Assembly: GCF_019753045.1 (NCBI RefSeq)
Contig: NZ_JAIELN010000007.1
Span: 1-64,000, forward strand
Reading direction: 5' to 3'
DNA from: Hyphomicrobium sp.
Lineage (GTDB): Bacteria > Pseudomonadota > Alphaproteobacteria > Rhizobiales > Hyphomicrobiaceae
Length of the DNA: 64,000 nucleotides
Positions 45,608 to 52,732 of the stretch are shown piece by piece. A model generated the notes under the pieces. It was given only the letters and a program-made list of their open reading frames with translations, was not told the origin of the DNA and made no database searches. The translations under genes and the position numbers were made by a program. Position 1 is the first letter of the stretch. Each line of letters starts with the position of its first letter.

Positions 45608-45813
45608 CAGTCCGCATTCCCCTTGATGTGATTGCGCACGTCGTTCAAGTCGTCGATGTAGCTGCTGCAGATGGCGGCGATCAGGCCGACGAGCAGCGTG
45701 TCGCAATCGCGTTCGACGGTGCCGCAAAAGGTGCAGTACTGCACCGGCATATTCATCGGTCGATCTGGCGCCGAGCCTTGCGACGGCGTTTCAGTCTTGT
45801 TGAGGTTCAGCAT
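45607..45813 (-). CDS. ClpX zinc-domain-like small protein
   Basis: 68 residues from the ATG at 45813. VQYCTFCGTVERDCDTLLVG then AAICSSYIDDLNDVRNHI follows the layout of the ClpX N-terminal zinc domain (YCSFCG...LIxG...YICDxC...LC), but the second CxxC is reduced to one Cys. ClpX uses this domain to dimerise and to bind adaptors and substrates. A phage copy could interfere with host ClpXP; this is inference. Confidence 0.58.
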   Translation of the reverse strand: MLNLNKTETPSQGSAPDRPMNMPVQYCTFCGTVERDCDTLLVGLIAAICSSYIDDLNDVRNHIKGNAD

Positions 45814-46180
45814 TGAGCGCCTCTGCTTGAAGTTTCGCCTTGAAGGCCTCGCGCTCGGCGAGGAGCGCTTCGATACGATTGCCAAACAGCTGCAAATCGA
45901 AATTGGGGGACGCGATCAGGCGCTTTCTGGCGCGGAAGGCGATGTAGTTCTCCGGCAGGCGCGGATCGAAGACAAGACCGATGGCTTCGCGCTCGTTGGG
46001 GAACTGCTCGAGGAAGGCATCGATGACGGCGACACCGAAATCTTCCTTCGTATGTTTGGGTGTCTCGCCCGCCATGTAGAACGGCATCGTAATGTCGACG
46101 TGCTGGTAGTGGTCGAGCACGTCGTCAACCGAAAAGCCGGTATTGAGTTGGGGCAGGCCGCTCTCGGCGGTATCGGTCAT
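45791..46180 (-). CDS. hypothetical phage protein
   Basis: 129 residues from the ATG at 46180. The middle block HVDITMPFYMAGETPKHTKED is distinctive; a C-terminal coiled helix (NRIEALLAEREAFKAKLQAE) follows. It overlaps both neighbours. Family unknown. Confidence 0.64.
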   Translation of the reverse strand: MTDTAESGLPQLNTGFSVDDVLDHYQHVDITMPFYMAGETPKHTKEDFGVAVIDAFLEQFPNEREAIGLVFDPRLPENYIAFRARKRLIASPNFDLQLFGNRIEALLAEREAFKAKLQAEALNAEPQQD

Positions 46181-46527
46181 TGCAGGGTCGCCTCCACAAA
46201 ACCGACGTCGGAGAGGGCTTCGCGCGCTTCTTCCTTGAGGCCGGCGTTCCATAGCGCCATGAACCGCTGCATGGCCTTCAGCTTCACGACGAAGTCGGCA
46301 GTGTTGGCTTGCGCCTCGCGCTGCAGATCGTTCTTCATCGTCTCAATTTCATCGCGCGTCTGATTGAGGAGGGCCTGGCCGGCGTCGATTTCGGCGCAGC
46401 CCCGTTCGATGGCGACCTGGATCTCGGCCAGCGCCCGCATATTGGCGACAGCGGCCTCTTGCGTGCGCAGCATCGCCGCGCCGTTGAGAACGAGCAGGAC
46501 AACGAGCAGGATGGCAAGCGCCGTCAT
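46177..46527 (-). CDS. membrane-anchored coiled-coil protein
   Basis: 116 residues: an N-terminal transmembrane helix (LAILLVVLLVLNGAAML, about 3-20) and a long coiled coil (25-80). This resembles an i-spanin by layout but lies in the early array without a lipoprotein partner. Function unknown. Confidence 0.62.
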   Translation of the reverse strand: MTALAILLVVLLVLNGAAMLRTQEAAVANMRALAEIQVAIERGCAEIDAGQALLNQTRDEIETMKNDLQREAQANTADFVVKLKAMQRFMALWNAGLKEEAREALSDVGFVEATLQ

Positions 46528-46600
46528 GGGTCAAACCCTCGCGGTTGAACGCAGAGACTGACTGGAACCGACGCTTACAAGAACTCAGGCGGCAAAAAAC

Positions 46601-47650
46601 TCAGGTGCCGAGACCGGTCGAACCAAACCCGCCGGCGCCCCGCTCGGTCGCCTCGAAATCGTCGACGGCCTCGACGACCTCGATCTCGGGAATGCGCTGG
46701 ATGACAAGCTGCGCAATTCGATCGCCGCGCTTGACGGGGAAGGGATCGGCGCCGTGGTTGATCAGAATGACCCCCACGGCGCCTGTAAATCCCTCGTCGA
46801 TCGTTCCCGGAGAATTAAGTACGCTGATACCGTGCTTCAGCGCAAGACCGGAACGCGGACGGATCTGGGCCTCGTGTCCCGGCGGCAACTTCATCGAAAA
46901 TCCGATCGGCACGAGGACACGGCCGCCCTTCGGAAAAATGAGCATGTCCGCTTCGCAGGCCGCTCTGAGATCCAAACCGGCGTCGCCCGGATGCGCCTTC
47001 GCCGGCAGCGGCAGATCGTGGCCGTTGGGGAGGCGCTTGAAGGAGACTACGGGCCCTAGTCGCGCCAGCGCGGCCGGGGTCTGCATTGCCATTGTCGTCA
47101 TGTCCAGTCTCCGTTGCTCGTGCCTCAGCAAAAGGCCATTGCGGTCGCGGATTTTCAATCTGTTGGCGGTGGCCTCGCTATCGTCGGCGTAGGGCGCAAT
47201 AACTTCCGACGTTATCGCTTCGGCAAGCGGCATCGCCGACTGTTGCGCCAACTTGTGGGCGTACATCAGCGCGCGGGCATCCGAGAGGGCGTTGTGTGGG
47301 ATCTCGGGATGCGTCTCGAGGCCGTACACGAGCTGCATGTTGAGCTCGACGTGGAGACAGATACCATTGGGCTCGGTGATCATCTGCAGGAGGTAACGAA
47401 AGTCGCACGGGAAGTCGGCAATGATCGTTTCGTCCTCATGCTTGACCAGAAAGTCGGCGAGGCGCGTGCGAAAGAGAGCGACGGGAATTTTCGGCTTATT
47501 CAGGATCGGCAGCACATTCTCCTTGACCCACGCGTCGTCGGCGGTGTCCCGCAGCACCTCGTAGAATTCATCGCCATCGGTGGCGACCAACGCCAGCGAG
47601 ATCAGGAGCCCGTTGAAGCCATTGAATTCGGTGTCGAGATAGAGCGTCAT
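46601..47650 (-). CDS. fused DEDDh 3'-5' exonuclease and dUTPase
   Basis: 349 residues in one frame. Residues 1-140 carry the exonuclease residues D6, E8 (DTEFNGF), a middle Asp at 79 or 83, H119 and D124 (HNALSDARAL). Residues 200-349 carry all five dUTPase motifs: PGDAGLDLRA (221-230), RPRSGLA (264), GTIDEGFTG (282), RGDRIAQLVI (308) and GAGGFGSTG (338). dUTPase turns dUTP into dUMP and pyrophosphate. No stop separates the two parts, though M184 could start dUTPase alone. PRTase and orotidylate decarboxylase genes lie directly upstream. Confidence 0.88.
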   Translation of the reverse strand: MTLYLDTEFNGFNGLLISLALVATDGDEFYEVLRDTADDAWVKENVLPILNKPKIPVALFRTRLADFLVKHEDETIIADFPCDFRYLLQMITEPNGICLHVELNMQLVYGLETHPEIPHNALSDARALMYAHKLAQQSAMPLAEAITSEVIAPYADDSEATANRLKIRDRNGLLLRHEQRRLDMTTMAMQTPAALARLGPVVSFKRLPNGHDLPLPAKAHPGDAGLDLRAACEADMLIFPKGGRVLVPIGFSMKLPPGHEAQIRPRSGLALKHGISVLNSPGTIDEGFTGAVGVILINHGADPFPVKRGDRIAQLVIQRIPEIEVVEAVDDFEATERGAGGFGSTGLGT

Positions 47651-48012
47651 CCGATCCTCGCGAAAGCAAAGACGTTATCGGGGAGGGGGCCACGCGCAAA
47701 GGCGACGGCGCCGATCCAATCACGCCCGGCATAGTTTTCACCAACCTTCCGCATGCTGGAGCCGGTCGTCCAAACGTCGTCGACGACGAGGAGCGTGTCC
47801 AGCCGCACGGTTGCGAAGTCCATGAGGCGGGTCATCAGCTTGGCGCCGCCGGTCGGGACGTACGTCAGCCCGGAAAACGGCGGCAGCTTCGGTCCGAGGA
47901 CCTGAGCAATGCACGCCCAGTCTTCGTCCGACAGCGCATCGCACTCGATTTTCCAATCGAGTTCGCGGCCCGAGGCGCCGATGAATTTCCCCCACTGAAA
48001 GAGATTGTTCAC
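47647..48012 (-). CDS. phosphoribosyltransferase (orotate/ComF-like)
   Basis: 121 residues. LLVVDDVWTTGSSM (74-87) is the PRPP-binding motif of type I phosphoribosyltransferases. The N-terminal Trp-Lys-Ile-Glu-Cys-Asp-Ala-Leu run recurs in phage relatives. It is much shorter than host PyrE (about 210), so the substrate is uncertain. Its start overlaps the end of the orotidylate decarboxylase gene by 4 bases, which favours orotate as substrate. Confidence 0.8.
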   Translation of the reverse strand: MNNLFQWGKFIGASGRELDWKIECDALSDEDWACIAQVLGPKLPPFSGLTYVPTGGAKLMTRLMDFATVRLDTLLVVDDVWTTGSSMRKVGENYAGRDWIGAVAFARGPLPDNVFAFARIG

Positions 48013-48605
48013 GCGGCGATCTCCAGGAACTTCTTATATGCAGCGTACGGATCATCGGCGCGTGTGATCGGGCGGCCGATGACGAGAAAGTCGGCTTCTT
48101 CGCAGCTGGCCGCTGGAACCGCATGATCGTCGCTGATGTTGCCCGGGAGCCTGATCCCGGGAACGATGAGGGTCTTATCGAGGATGCCAAAATCATGCCG
48201 GTAATTCCGCGCCAAATGCGCCGAGCAGACAAGGGCTGGTGCCGGCGTGGCGATGCAGTACTGCTCGCGATCGCTGGTGAGATATGGCACGTGCGCAATA
48301 CGCGTAATGCCGGAGGCACCTTTGAGTGCGGCTTCGACATTATTTCGAACCGATAGAAATTCGGGCTCGATCTCGCGGCAGATGGCGGCGGTCGCTCGCT
48401 CGACGGTCGTTGGCACGTCCGAGAGCTTGGCATCCAGAAAAAGCTTCACGCCTGCCATCTTGAGTTGGCGAGCGAAGCGAAGGCCATCCTTGGAATAGAT
48501 CAACTCAAGACCTACTTTGTACCATGAGGCGCGGATAACTCCCGCGAGTCCCGCCGCCTCTCTGACGCTCGGCACGTCGAGCGCGACAATCACTTGCTGG
48601 CTCAT
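48009..48605 (-). CDS. pyrF: orotidine 5'-phosphate decarboxylase
   Basis: 198 residues. VALDVPS at the start, YKVGLELI, the catalytic FLDAKLSDVPTTVERA with D58-x-K60-x-x-D63, PGIRLPG (149-155) and IGRPIT (176-181) are the full set of OMP decarboxylase motifs in order. It converts OMP to UMP, the last step of de novo pyrimidine synthesis. It is about 30 residues shorter than host PyrF. It is coupled to the PRTase gene, so the two may form a small UMP-making unit carried by the phage. Confidence 0.9.
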   Translation of the reverse strand: MSQQVIVALDVPSVREAAGLAGVIRASWYKVGLELIYSKDGLRFARQLKMAGVKLFLDAKLSDVPTTVERATAAICREIEPEFLSVRNNVEAALKGASGITRIAHVPYLTSDREQYCIATPAPALVCSAHLARNYRHDFGILDKTLIVPGIRLPGNISDDHAVPAASCEEADFLVIGRPITRADDPYAAYKKFLEIAA

Positions 48606-48940
48606 TGCTTCACCTTGGCGAGAAACGTCGCTGCGATATCGGCGAGCGCTGCCGTGCAGCGCTTCAGGTATTCATCGTGCGTGATGCCGATTTCGCGCGC
48701 CGCCGCGAAACGCGCCTCGATTTCATTCTGCAACGCAATCCTGTCGGGCAGAGGCGGCGCTTCAATCGGGCTGACTTTGATCTTTAGAAACTTCCGCCAC
48801 GGCGTCAGCCTTGGTCGCCATCCGCGCCACCAGTAGGTCTTGATGCCAATCGTGTCGCGCTCGGCTCCAACCTCCCAATGATCGACGTAGTAACCATCGA
48901 CCTCGATCTCATATTCGCCGCTCGGGATCTGGACCTTCAT
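48602..48940 (-). CDS. hypothetical phage protein
   Basis: 112 residues from the ATG at 48940. Beta-rich front (QIPSGEYEIEVDGYYVDHWE), a tryptophan-rich link and a helical end (NEIEARFAAAREIGITHDEYL). It overlaps pyrF by 4 bases. Family unknown. Confidence 0.64.
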   Translation of the reverse strand: MKVQIPSGEYEIEVDGYYVDHWEVGAERDTIGIKTYWWRGWRPRLTPWRKFLKIKVSPIEAPPLPDRIALQNEIEARFAAAREIGITHDEYLKRCTAALADIAATFLAKVKQ

Positions 48941-49122
48941 TCCGCCGCCTCGAGCTTGGGTTGATCCTGATACATGACGGCGTTGAGGAGGAGGCCCTTG
49001 TGCTCCTCGCGTTTTCGCTCGAGGCGGGCCTTCAGGTATTCGAGGCGGCAAGCGCTGATCACGTGCGTTTTGGCCTTGTCACGGAGGTCGGCCTGCTTTC
49101 TGGCCATGCGGAGCTGCTTCAT
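48937..49122 (-). CDS. small basic helical protein
   Basis: 61 residues from the ATG at 49122; a TTG at 49155 in frame would overlap the operator. Charged helix throughout (ARLERKREEHKGLLLNAVMY). It is the first gene of the longest early block. Function unknown. Confidence 0.55.
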   Translation of the reverse strand: MKQLRMARKQADLRDKAKTHVISACRLEYLKARLERKREEHKGLLLNAVMYQDQPKLEAAE

Positions 49123-49126
49123 GGGA

Positions 49127-49142
49127 TGTTTCACGCCAAACA
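49127..49142. promoter_or_regulatory. parS-like 16-mer, copy 2
   Basis: TGTTTCACGCCAAACA, the same two-mismatch version of the parS consensus as at 13471. It lies between the gene start at 49122 and operator copy 8. Confidence 0.32.
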
Positions 49143-49153
49143 ATTTCGACGCC

Positions 49154-49176
49154 AAAGTCTAGCTAGATGAGACTTT
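49154..49176. promoter_or_regulatory. operator-like inverted repeat (copy 8)
   Basis: Perfect AAAGT and ACTTT arms 13 bases apart, inner CTAGC...TGAG. It lies 32 bases upstream of the gene starting at 49122. Confidence 0.58.
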
Positions 49177-49220
49177 GCTGGACGCCTGACAAGCCCGCAA
49201 TTTGTGACGGCTGTGGGTAA

Positions 49221-49243
49221 TCGGTCAAGCACAGCTTAACTGT
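49221..49243. promoter_or_regulatory. operator-like inverted repeat (copy 9, degenerate ends)
   Basis: Inner arms GTCAAGC and GCTTAAC around ACA match the motif well; the outer bases are TCG and TGT. It lies 44 bases from copy 8 in the same gap and touches the stop of the gene ending at 49243. Confidence 0.45.
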
Positions 49244-49575
49244 TACTCCGTGGACTCATCATCCGGATCCCAGCACACAACCTCCGTCAGGTTGGCGGTC
49301 TGCACGGCATGCCAGCCGGAGATCGGAAAGGGACCTTGATCGATGACCTTCTGCCGCCAGCGCCGGCACTCCGAGTCGGGCTCGGAGACGACGACCGCCG
49401 GCCCCGCATCGAAATTATAGCGCGCCCAATGGTAGGGCTCGTACGTCAACTGAAAGTTGGTCCAGGCAAACGCAAGCAGGAGGACACCGCCGAGAAGCCA
49501 ATCGCAGGCGCGTCCGGCCCAGCAGCGCTGACGCACGGAGGTGCGGGTGAGCCAGAAAGTGCGCAGCCGCTCCAT
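49243..49575 (-). CDS. small membrane protein
   Basis: 110 residues: a basic N-terminus, one transmembrane helix (WLLGGVLLLAFAWTNFQL, about 26-43), then an outer domain with three cysteines and an acidic end. Its start overlaps the ParB-like gene stop. Function unknown. Confidence 0.62.
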   Translation of the reverse strand: MERLRTFWLTRTSVRQRCWAGRACDWLLGGVLLLAFAWTNFQLTYEPYHWARYNFDAGPAVVVSEPDSECRRWRQKVIDQGPFPISGWHAVQTANLTEVVCWDPDDESTE

Positions 49576-50414
49576 CAGATTTTGTCCACGTCGAGACCGT
49601 CAATTTCCATTGTTTCTTGGACCGACTTGCGTCGCGCTACCGGCGACTTCGTTGCGAAGTTGTTCCAACCCCAAACGAGCATTTGAAAAGACCGTGCGCG
49701 GCCATTTCGCTCGCTTGTCCCTTTTTTCGCAATCCACTCCCGCGCAAAATGAGCCGCGTCGCCGGGATAGTTCGGAACCCCGGTTCTCAGGACCTCGGCA
49801 AATTCATCAGCGCGTTGGCGCTGACCAACGAGTTCAGCGGCGCAATAGTGCACTGCTGCAGCCATCGAGCGGCTAACCGCTCCACACGAAAGGCAGGTGG
49901 TAATCGAGTCATCCAGTCGCGGATGGCGACTGGACATCGCCTCCTGATCCAATGCCGTAATCTTCAGATACGAGGTGATGTTGGCGTTGCGGCTTTTGAT
50001 TGCATAAAGCGCCCGGACCGTGGCTGCGAATACAGCGGCATTGCGATGTCCAGCGAGGTGGGCATGATCGGCGTTGCTGCGCGTAATTCCAGTGTCGATC
50101 ACGGCCATCACCTTCTTGCGATCGAGCCCCCAAATAACCGGCGCCCGGATCGGCATTCTAGCTATGACGCACGCAGACAATCGATGCTGACCGTCGAGAA
50201 GCACTGGTGGGGTTTCATTGGAGAAGAGAATTGGACCGCCGATATCCTGCCATTCGCCGGCTTGGATCGCTCGTGCGATCGCGGCTGCGTGGTGTGGTCT
50301 AAACAAGCGATTGACGGTGTTGAAGTTCAACCACTCCGCCGCCATCTCCGGCGTGATGGTCTGATAATTTCCTGCGGCGTGTGGATGAAAAAGGTCGACG
50401 AGTTGTTGGTTCAT
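49575..50414 (-). CDS. ParB/Srx-fold protein
   Basis: 279 residues from the ATG at 50414, with AGGAG 8 bases upstream. LLDGQHRLSAC (72-82) is the ParB/sulfiredoxin-fold core, used for CTP or ATP binding and sometimes nuclease activity; residues 85-110 (APVIWGLDRKKVMAVIDTGI) continue this domain. The helical C-terminal part has no obvious parS-reading helix-turn-helix. Such proteins are common in phages with roles in partition, transcription or DNA cleavage. Two parS-like sites occur in the phage. Confidence 0.78.
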   Translation of the reverse strand: MNQQLVDLFHPHAAGNYQTITPEMAAEWLNFNTVNRLFRPHHAAAIARAIQAGEWQDIGGPILFSNETPPVLLDGQHRLSACVIARMPIRAPVIWGLDRKKVMAVIDTGITRSNADHAHLAGHRNAAVFAATVRALYAIKSRNANITSYLKITALDQEAMSSRHPRLDDSITTCLSCGAVSRSMAAAVHYCAAELVGQRQRADEFAEVLRTGVPNYPGDAAHFAREWIAKKGTSERNGRARSFQMLVWGWNNFATKSPVARRKSVQETMEIDGLDVDKI

Positions 50415-50447
50415 TGGAGGCTCCTGCTCGGATGACGGTTCATGCAA

Positions 50448-50470
50448 AAAGTATCAGCAGGCTTGACTTT
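50448..50470. promoter_or_regulatory. operator-like inverted repeat (copy 10)
   Basis: Perfect AAAGT and ACTTT arms 13 bases apart, with right arm GGCTTGACTTT. It lies 34 bases upstream of the ParB-like gene. Confidence 0.58.
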
Positions 50471-50529
50471 GCACTTAACCCGCTTTCGTTTTATCCACGT
50501 AACAATGAACTCTAGATCCAGTGAGACAG

Positions 50530-50892
50530 TTACGCCGCCACCTCATCATCAAGGTGATCGAGTGCCGAGACGACCAGGTTGAGCTTGTGCTCGACGTGGC
50601 CGACATGGAGGCCCTTACGCTGCAGGCGTTCGATCTCCGCCTGCATCAGAGCGCCGGCACGCACGAGATCGCGGCGCTTGTTCTTCGGCTTCCACCACAT
50701 CGGGTCCCACGGCCAGCAGATCGGGCAACCGTCGGCGCGCAAGGATGGTTCGCGATCGGTGCCGCGCAGGAAGTAGCACATGGCGGCATCCAACATCTCG
50801 CCGTCCGCATGCGTGTCGTCGTGTTCCGGCGTCCAACCTTCGACGGTTTTCTGCCGGGCTCTCTCGTCACAGATTTGGGCGATCGCGCTCAA
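50530..50892 (-). CDS. conserved-type phage protein
   Basis: 120 residues. QKTVEGWTPEHDDTHADGEM, a WPWDPMWWKPK block and RRDLVRAGALMQAEIERLQR form a pattern found in many phages and prophages; the function is unknown. It ends the first early block. Confidence 0.78.
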   Translation of the reverse strand: MSAIAQICDERARQKTVEGWTPEHDDTHADGEMLDAAMCYFLRGTDREPSLRADGCPICWPWDPMWWKPKNKRRDLVRAGALMQAEIERLQRKGLHVGHVEHKLNLVVSALDHLDDEVAA

Positions 50893-51250
50893 GGTTGAAC
50901 AAAGCCTCCGGTGTGTCGATACGGTCAGCGCCCGGCCGCTCGCCGAGACGGAGCTGCCGCGTGGTGGAGTTGCGCGCTGAAACGAGCAGACAGATGTGTT
51001 GGGTATAACTCGCGCGCGGGCTCGGCCTACGGATCGAGTCGGTAACGATGAGGCGAATGCCGCGAAATGTCGGAAACGTCCGGTCTTCGAACTTGCGCCA
51101 AATCACCTCGTCAAACATGCGGAACCACGCGTAGGTTTCGCTGTGGACGATCACCATGTCGACGTCCCACTTCCAGCGTTCGTCGCCGAGACCGTCCTTA
51201 TGCATCCAGACATCGTCGCGGTGCTTCGGAGTGAGGTGCGCATCCGTCAT
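50867..51250 (-). CDS. hypothetical phage protein
   Basis: 127 residues, rich in Trp, Asp and Arg in the first half (DVWMHKDGLGDERWKWDVDM) and basic near the end. It overlaps the next gene by 26 bases. Family unknown. Confidence 0.58.
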   Translation of the reverse strand: MTDAHLTPKHRDDVWMHKDGLGDERWKWDVDMVIVHSETYAWFRMFDEVIWRKFEDRTFPTFRGIRLIVTDSIRRPSPRASYTQHICLLVSARNSTTRQLRLGERPGADRIDTPEALFNLERDRPNL

Positions 51251-51468
51251 GCGGGATCGGCCTCCGGCAGTTTTTCATCGGGGTCGATGTTCGACACCTC
51301 GCTCATCGCTATGAAGTGCCCGTTGAGCGCATCCCACACTCCCCAGTGATCGGAGGGCCTCACAATCGGTTTCTCGGTCAAGGAGCGCGCCTGATAGCGG
51401 AAACTCATGCCGCCCGGCTCGTCGTAGCGGTGATAGACGCGCATCAGGTTGGCGGTCGAAAAGGTCAC
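51247..51468 (-). CDS. small hypothetical protein
   Basis: 73 residues from a GTG at 51468 that overlaps the upstream stop (GTGA). Strand-rich (LMRVYHRYDEPGGMSFRYQA) with an acidic end. Function unknown. Confidence 0.55.
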   Translation of the reverse strand: MTFSTANLMRVYHRYDEPGGMSFRYQARSLTEKPIVRPSDHWGVWDALNGHFIAMSEVSNIDPDEKLPEADPA

Positions 51469-51935
51469 GGATTGATCTCGCGATTGAAGGCCTGGCACTT
51501 GGCGAAGAACTTCTGGTGCGTCGGAATGTCGATGGCGCCGTCGCGCACGGCTTCCGGATAGAGCTTACGGCAGGCCTTGTCTTTCCATTCGCCCGGCAGG
51601 CGGTCGAAGTTGGAAAACACGGCGCGCACGAACTCGCCTTGTGGTGGACGTCCCTCGGCCGGCATTTTGCTGTTCTGATCGAAGGCGGTGAAATAGTCGG
51701 CGATCGATGGCTCGATCTTGGCAGCCACTTTTGGCTTTGATGGCTGAGCCGGAACCTCGGCGAACGCTTCGCAGGCGAAGTCGCCGGGGAGGCAAGCCTT
51801 CGCCGGCAGTGGCGTCAGGAAAGCGGCGGCGAGCGCGACCAGGGGAAGGGCCAGGGGACGCCGGACGCGCAACTGCACCGGCGTCTTTGACTGGACAAGG
51901 ACGGGGTGAGCAACAGCACGGACAAGCACTAACAT
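51465..51935 (-). CDS. exported hypothetical protein
   Basis: 156 residues. A basic N-terminus and hydrophobic stretch (PLALPLVALAAAFLTPLPAKA) form a signal peptide with cleavage likely after AKA near residue 47. The mature part has four cysteines (CLPGDFAC and two later), suiting an oxidising periplasm. Function unknown; early export suggests an envelope target. Confidence 0.64.
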   Translation of the reverse strand: MLVLVRAVAHPVLVQSKTPVQLRVRRPLALPLVALAAAFLTPLPAKACLPGDFACEAFAEVPAQPSKPKVAAKIEPSIADYFTAFDQNSKMPAEGRPPQGEFVRAVFSNFDRLPGEWKDKACRKLYPEAVRDGAIDIPTHQKFFAKCQAFNREINP

Positions 51936-51947
51936 CTCTCCTATCGG

Positions 51948-52430
51948 TTATGGCGACTCGGGCTGCAAGTCATTTTTCGCAGCTGCCGGTTTTCGAGTTT
52001 TGGCGTTGCGTTGAAAGCGCAAAATGTCGTCCGGCGAACCGCCGGCGATGATGACGAAAATGTTGCGGCGACGCGCTTGCTCGATCATGCCGCGCGTGCC
52101 GCGTCCACCCTCGAAAGCGACGACGGCATCGGGCTTGAAGATCTGCAGGAGCTCGACATTGCGACGCATGCCGGCGGCCTTGCCCCATTGCTTCCAGTCG
52201 GCCACGAACGGCCTGAGCAATTCATGCCCACGCTTGGCGGCCCACACGCGCGCCAGCGTGTCGGCGCCTCTAGCATCGCCGGTCGCGACCGTGATCAGGC
52301 GCTTGTCCTTGACGATCTCATCCAGCGCCGCGTCGAGGTAATCCTGGTTGGTGAAATCGCGACCACCACAGACGGCGAGCCGATAGGGCCGGTCGGGTTC
52401 GACTGTCGGAAAGAGATCGTCTTGCATCAT
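51948..52430 (-). CDS. SLOG-family nucleotide-binding protein (DUF2493)
   Basis: 160 residues. YRLAVCGGRDFTNQDYLDAA at the start, TVATGDARGADTLARVWAAK in the middle and DAVVAFEGGRGTRGMIEQAR later are the three blocks of the DUF2493/YspA branch of the SLOG superfamily, relatives of DprA and TIR-linked SLOG proteins that bind nucleotides or nucleotide-derived signals. The last 30 residues are a basic extension. Confidence 0.85.
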   Translation of the reverse strand: MMQDDLFPTVEPDRPYRLAVCGGRDFTNQDYLDAALDEIVKDKRLITVATGDARGADTLARVWAAKRGHELLRPFVADWKQWGKAAGMRRNVELLQIFKPDAVVAFEGGRGTRGMIEQARRRNIFVIIAGGSPDDILRFQRNAKTRKPAAAKNDLQPESP

Positions 52431-52732
52431 TCACCCGCCATCTGGTTGATGATGGCGGTAGCGCGCTCAAGCCCTTCATTGGTCCGCTGCATGGCGTCGG
52501 CGAGAGCAAAGCGGTTGTTGGCGATCTGCACCAGTCTTCCGCGCCACACGAGCCGGAGCAGGCAATCCCGCGCCGAGCCTTCCTTGGTCCAACCCACGTG
52601 ATCGGCGATCGCCCGAAATGACGGAAAGGGTCGCGCGGCGGCGAGCTCGTCGACAACGAAGGCCAGCACCACGGCCTGCTGTGCCGGCAGTGGGCCCGGA
52701 CGATATTTGGGTTTGGTGAATGCCCGGCTCAT
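52427..52732 (-). CDS. LexA-like winged-helix protein
   Basis: 101 residues. QQAVVLAFVVDELAAARPFP then SFRAIADHVGWTKEGSARDC and LLRLVWRGRL fit the winged-helix DNA-binding domain of LexA (PxxREIAxxxG...HLxxLxxxG). The self-cleaving peptidase domain is absent. Lying at the start of the early array next to two operator copies, it is a candidate regulator of the phage, although the link is only positional. Confidence 0.7.
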   Translation of the reverse strand: MSRAFTKPKYRPGPLPAQQAVVLAFVVDELAAARPFPSFRAIADHVGWTKEGSARDCLLRLVWRGRLVQIANNRFALADAMQRTNEGLERATAIINQMAGE

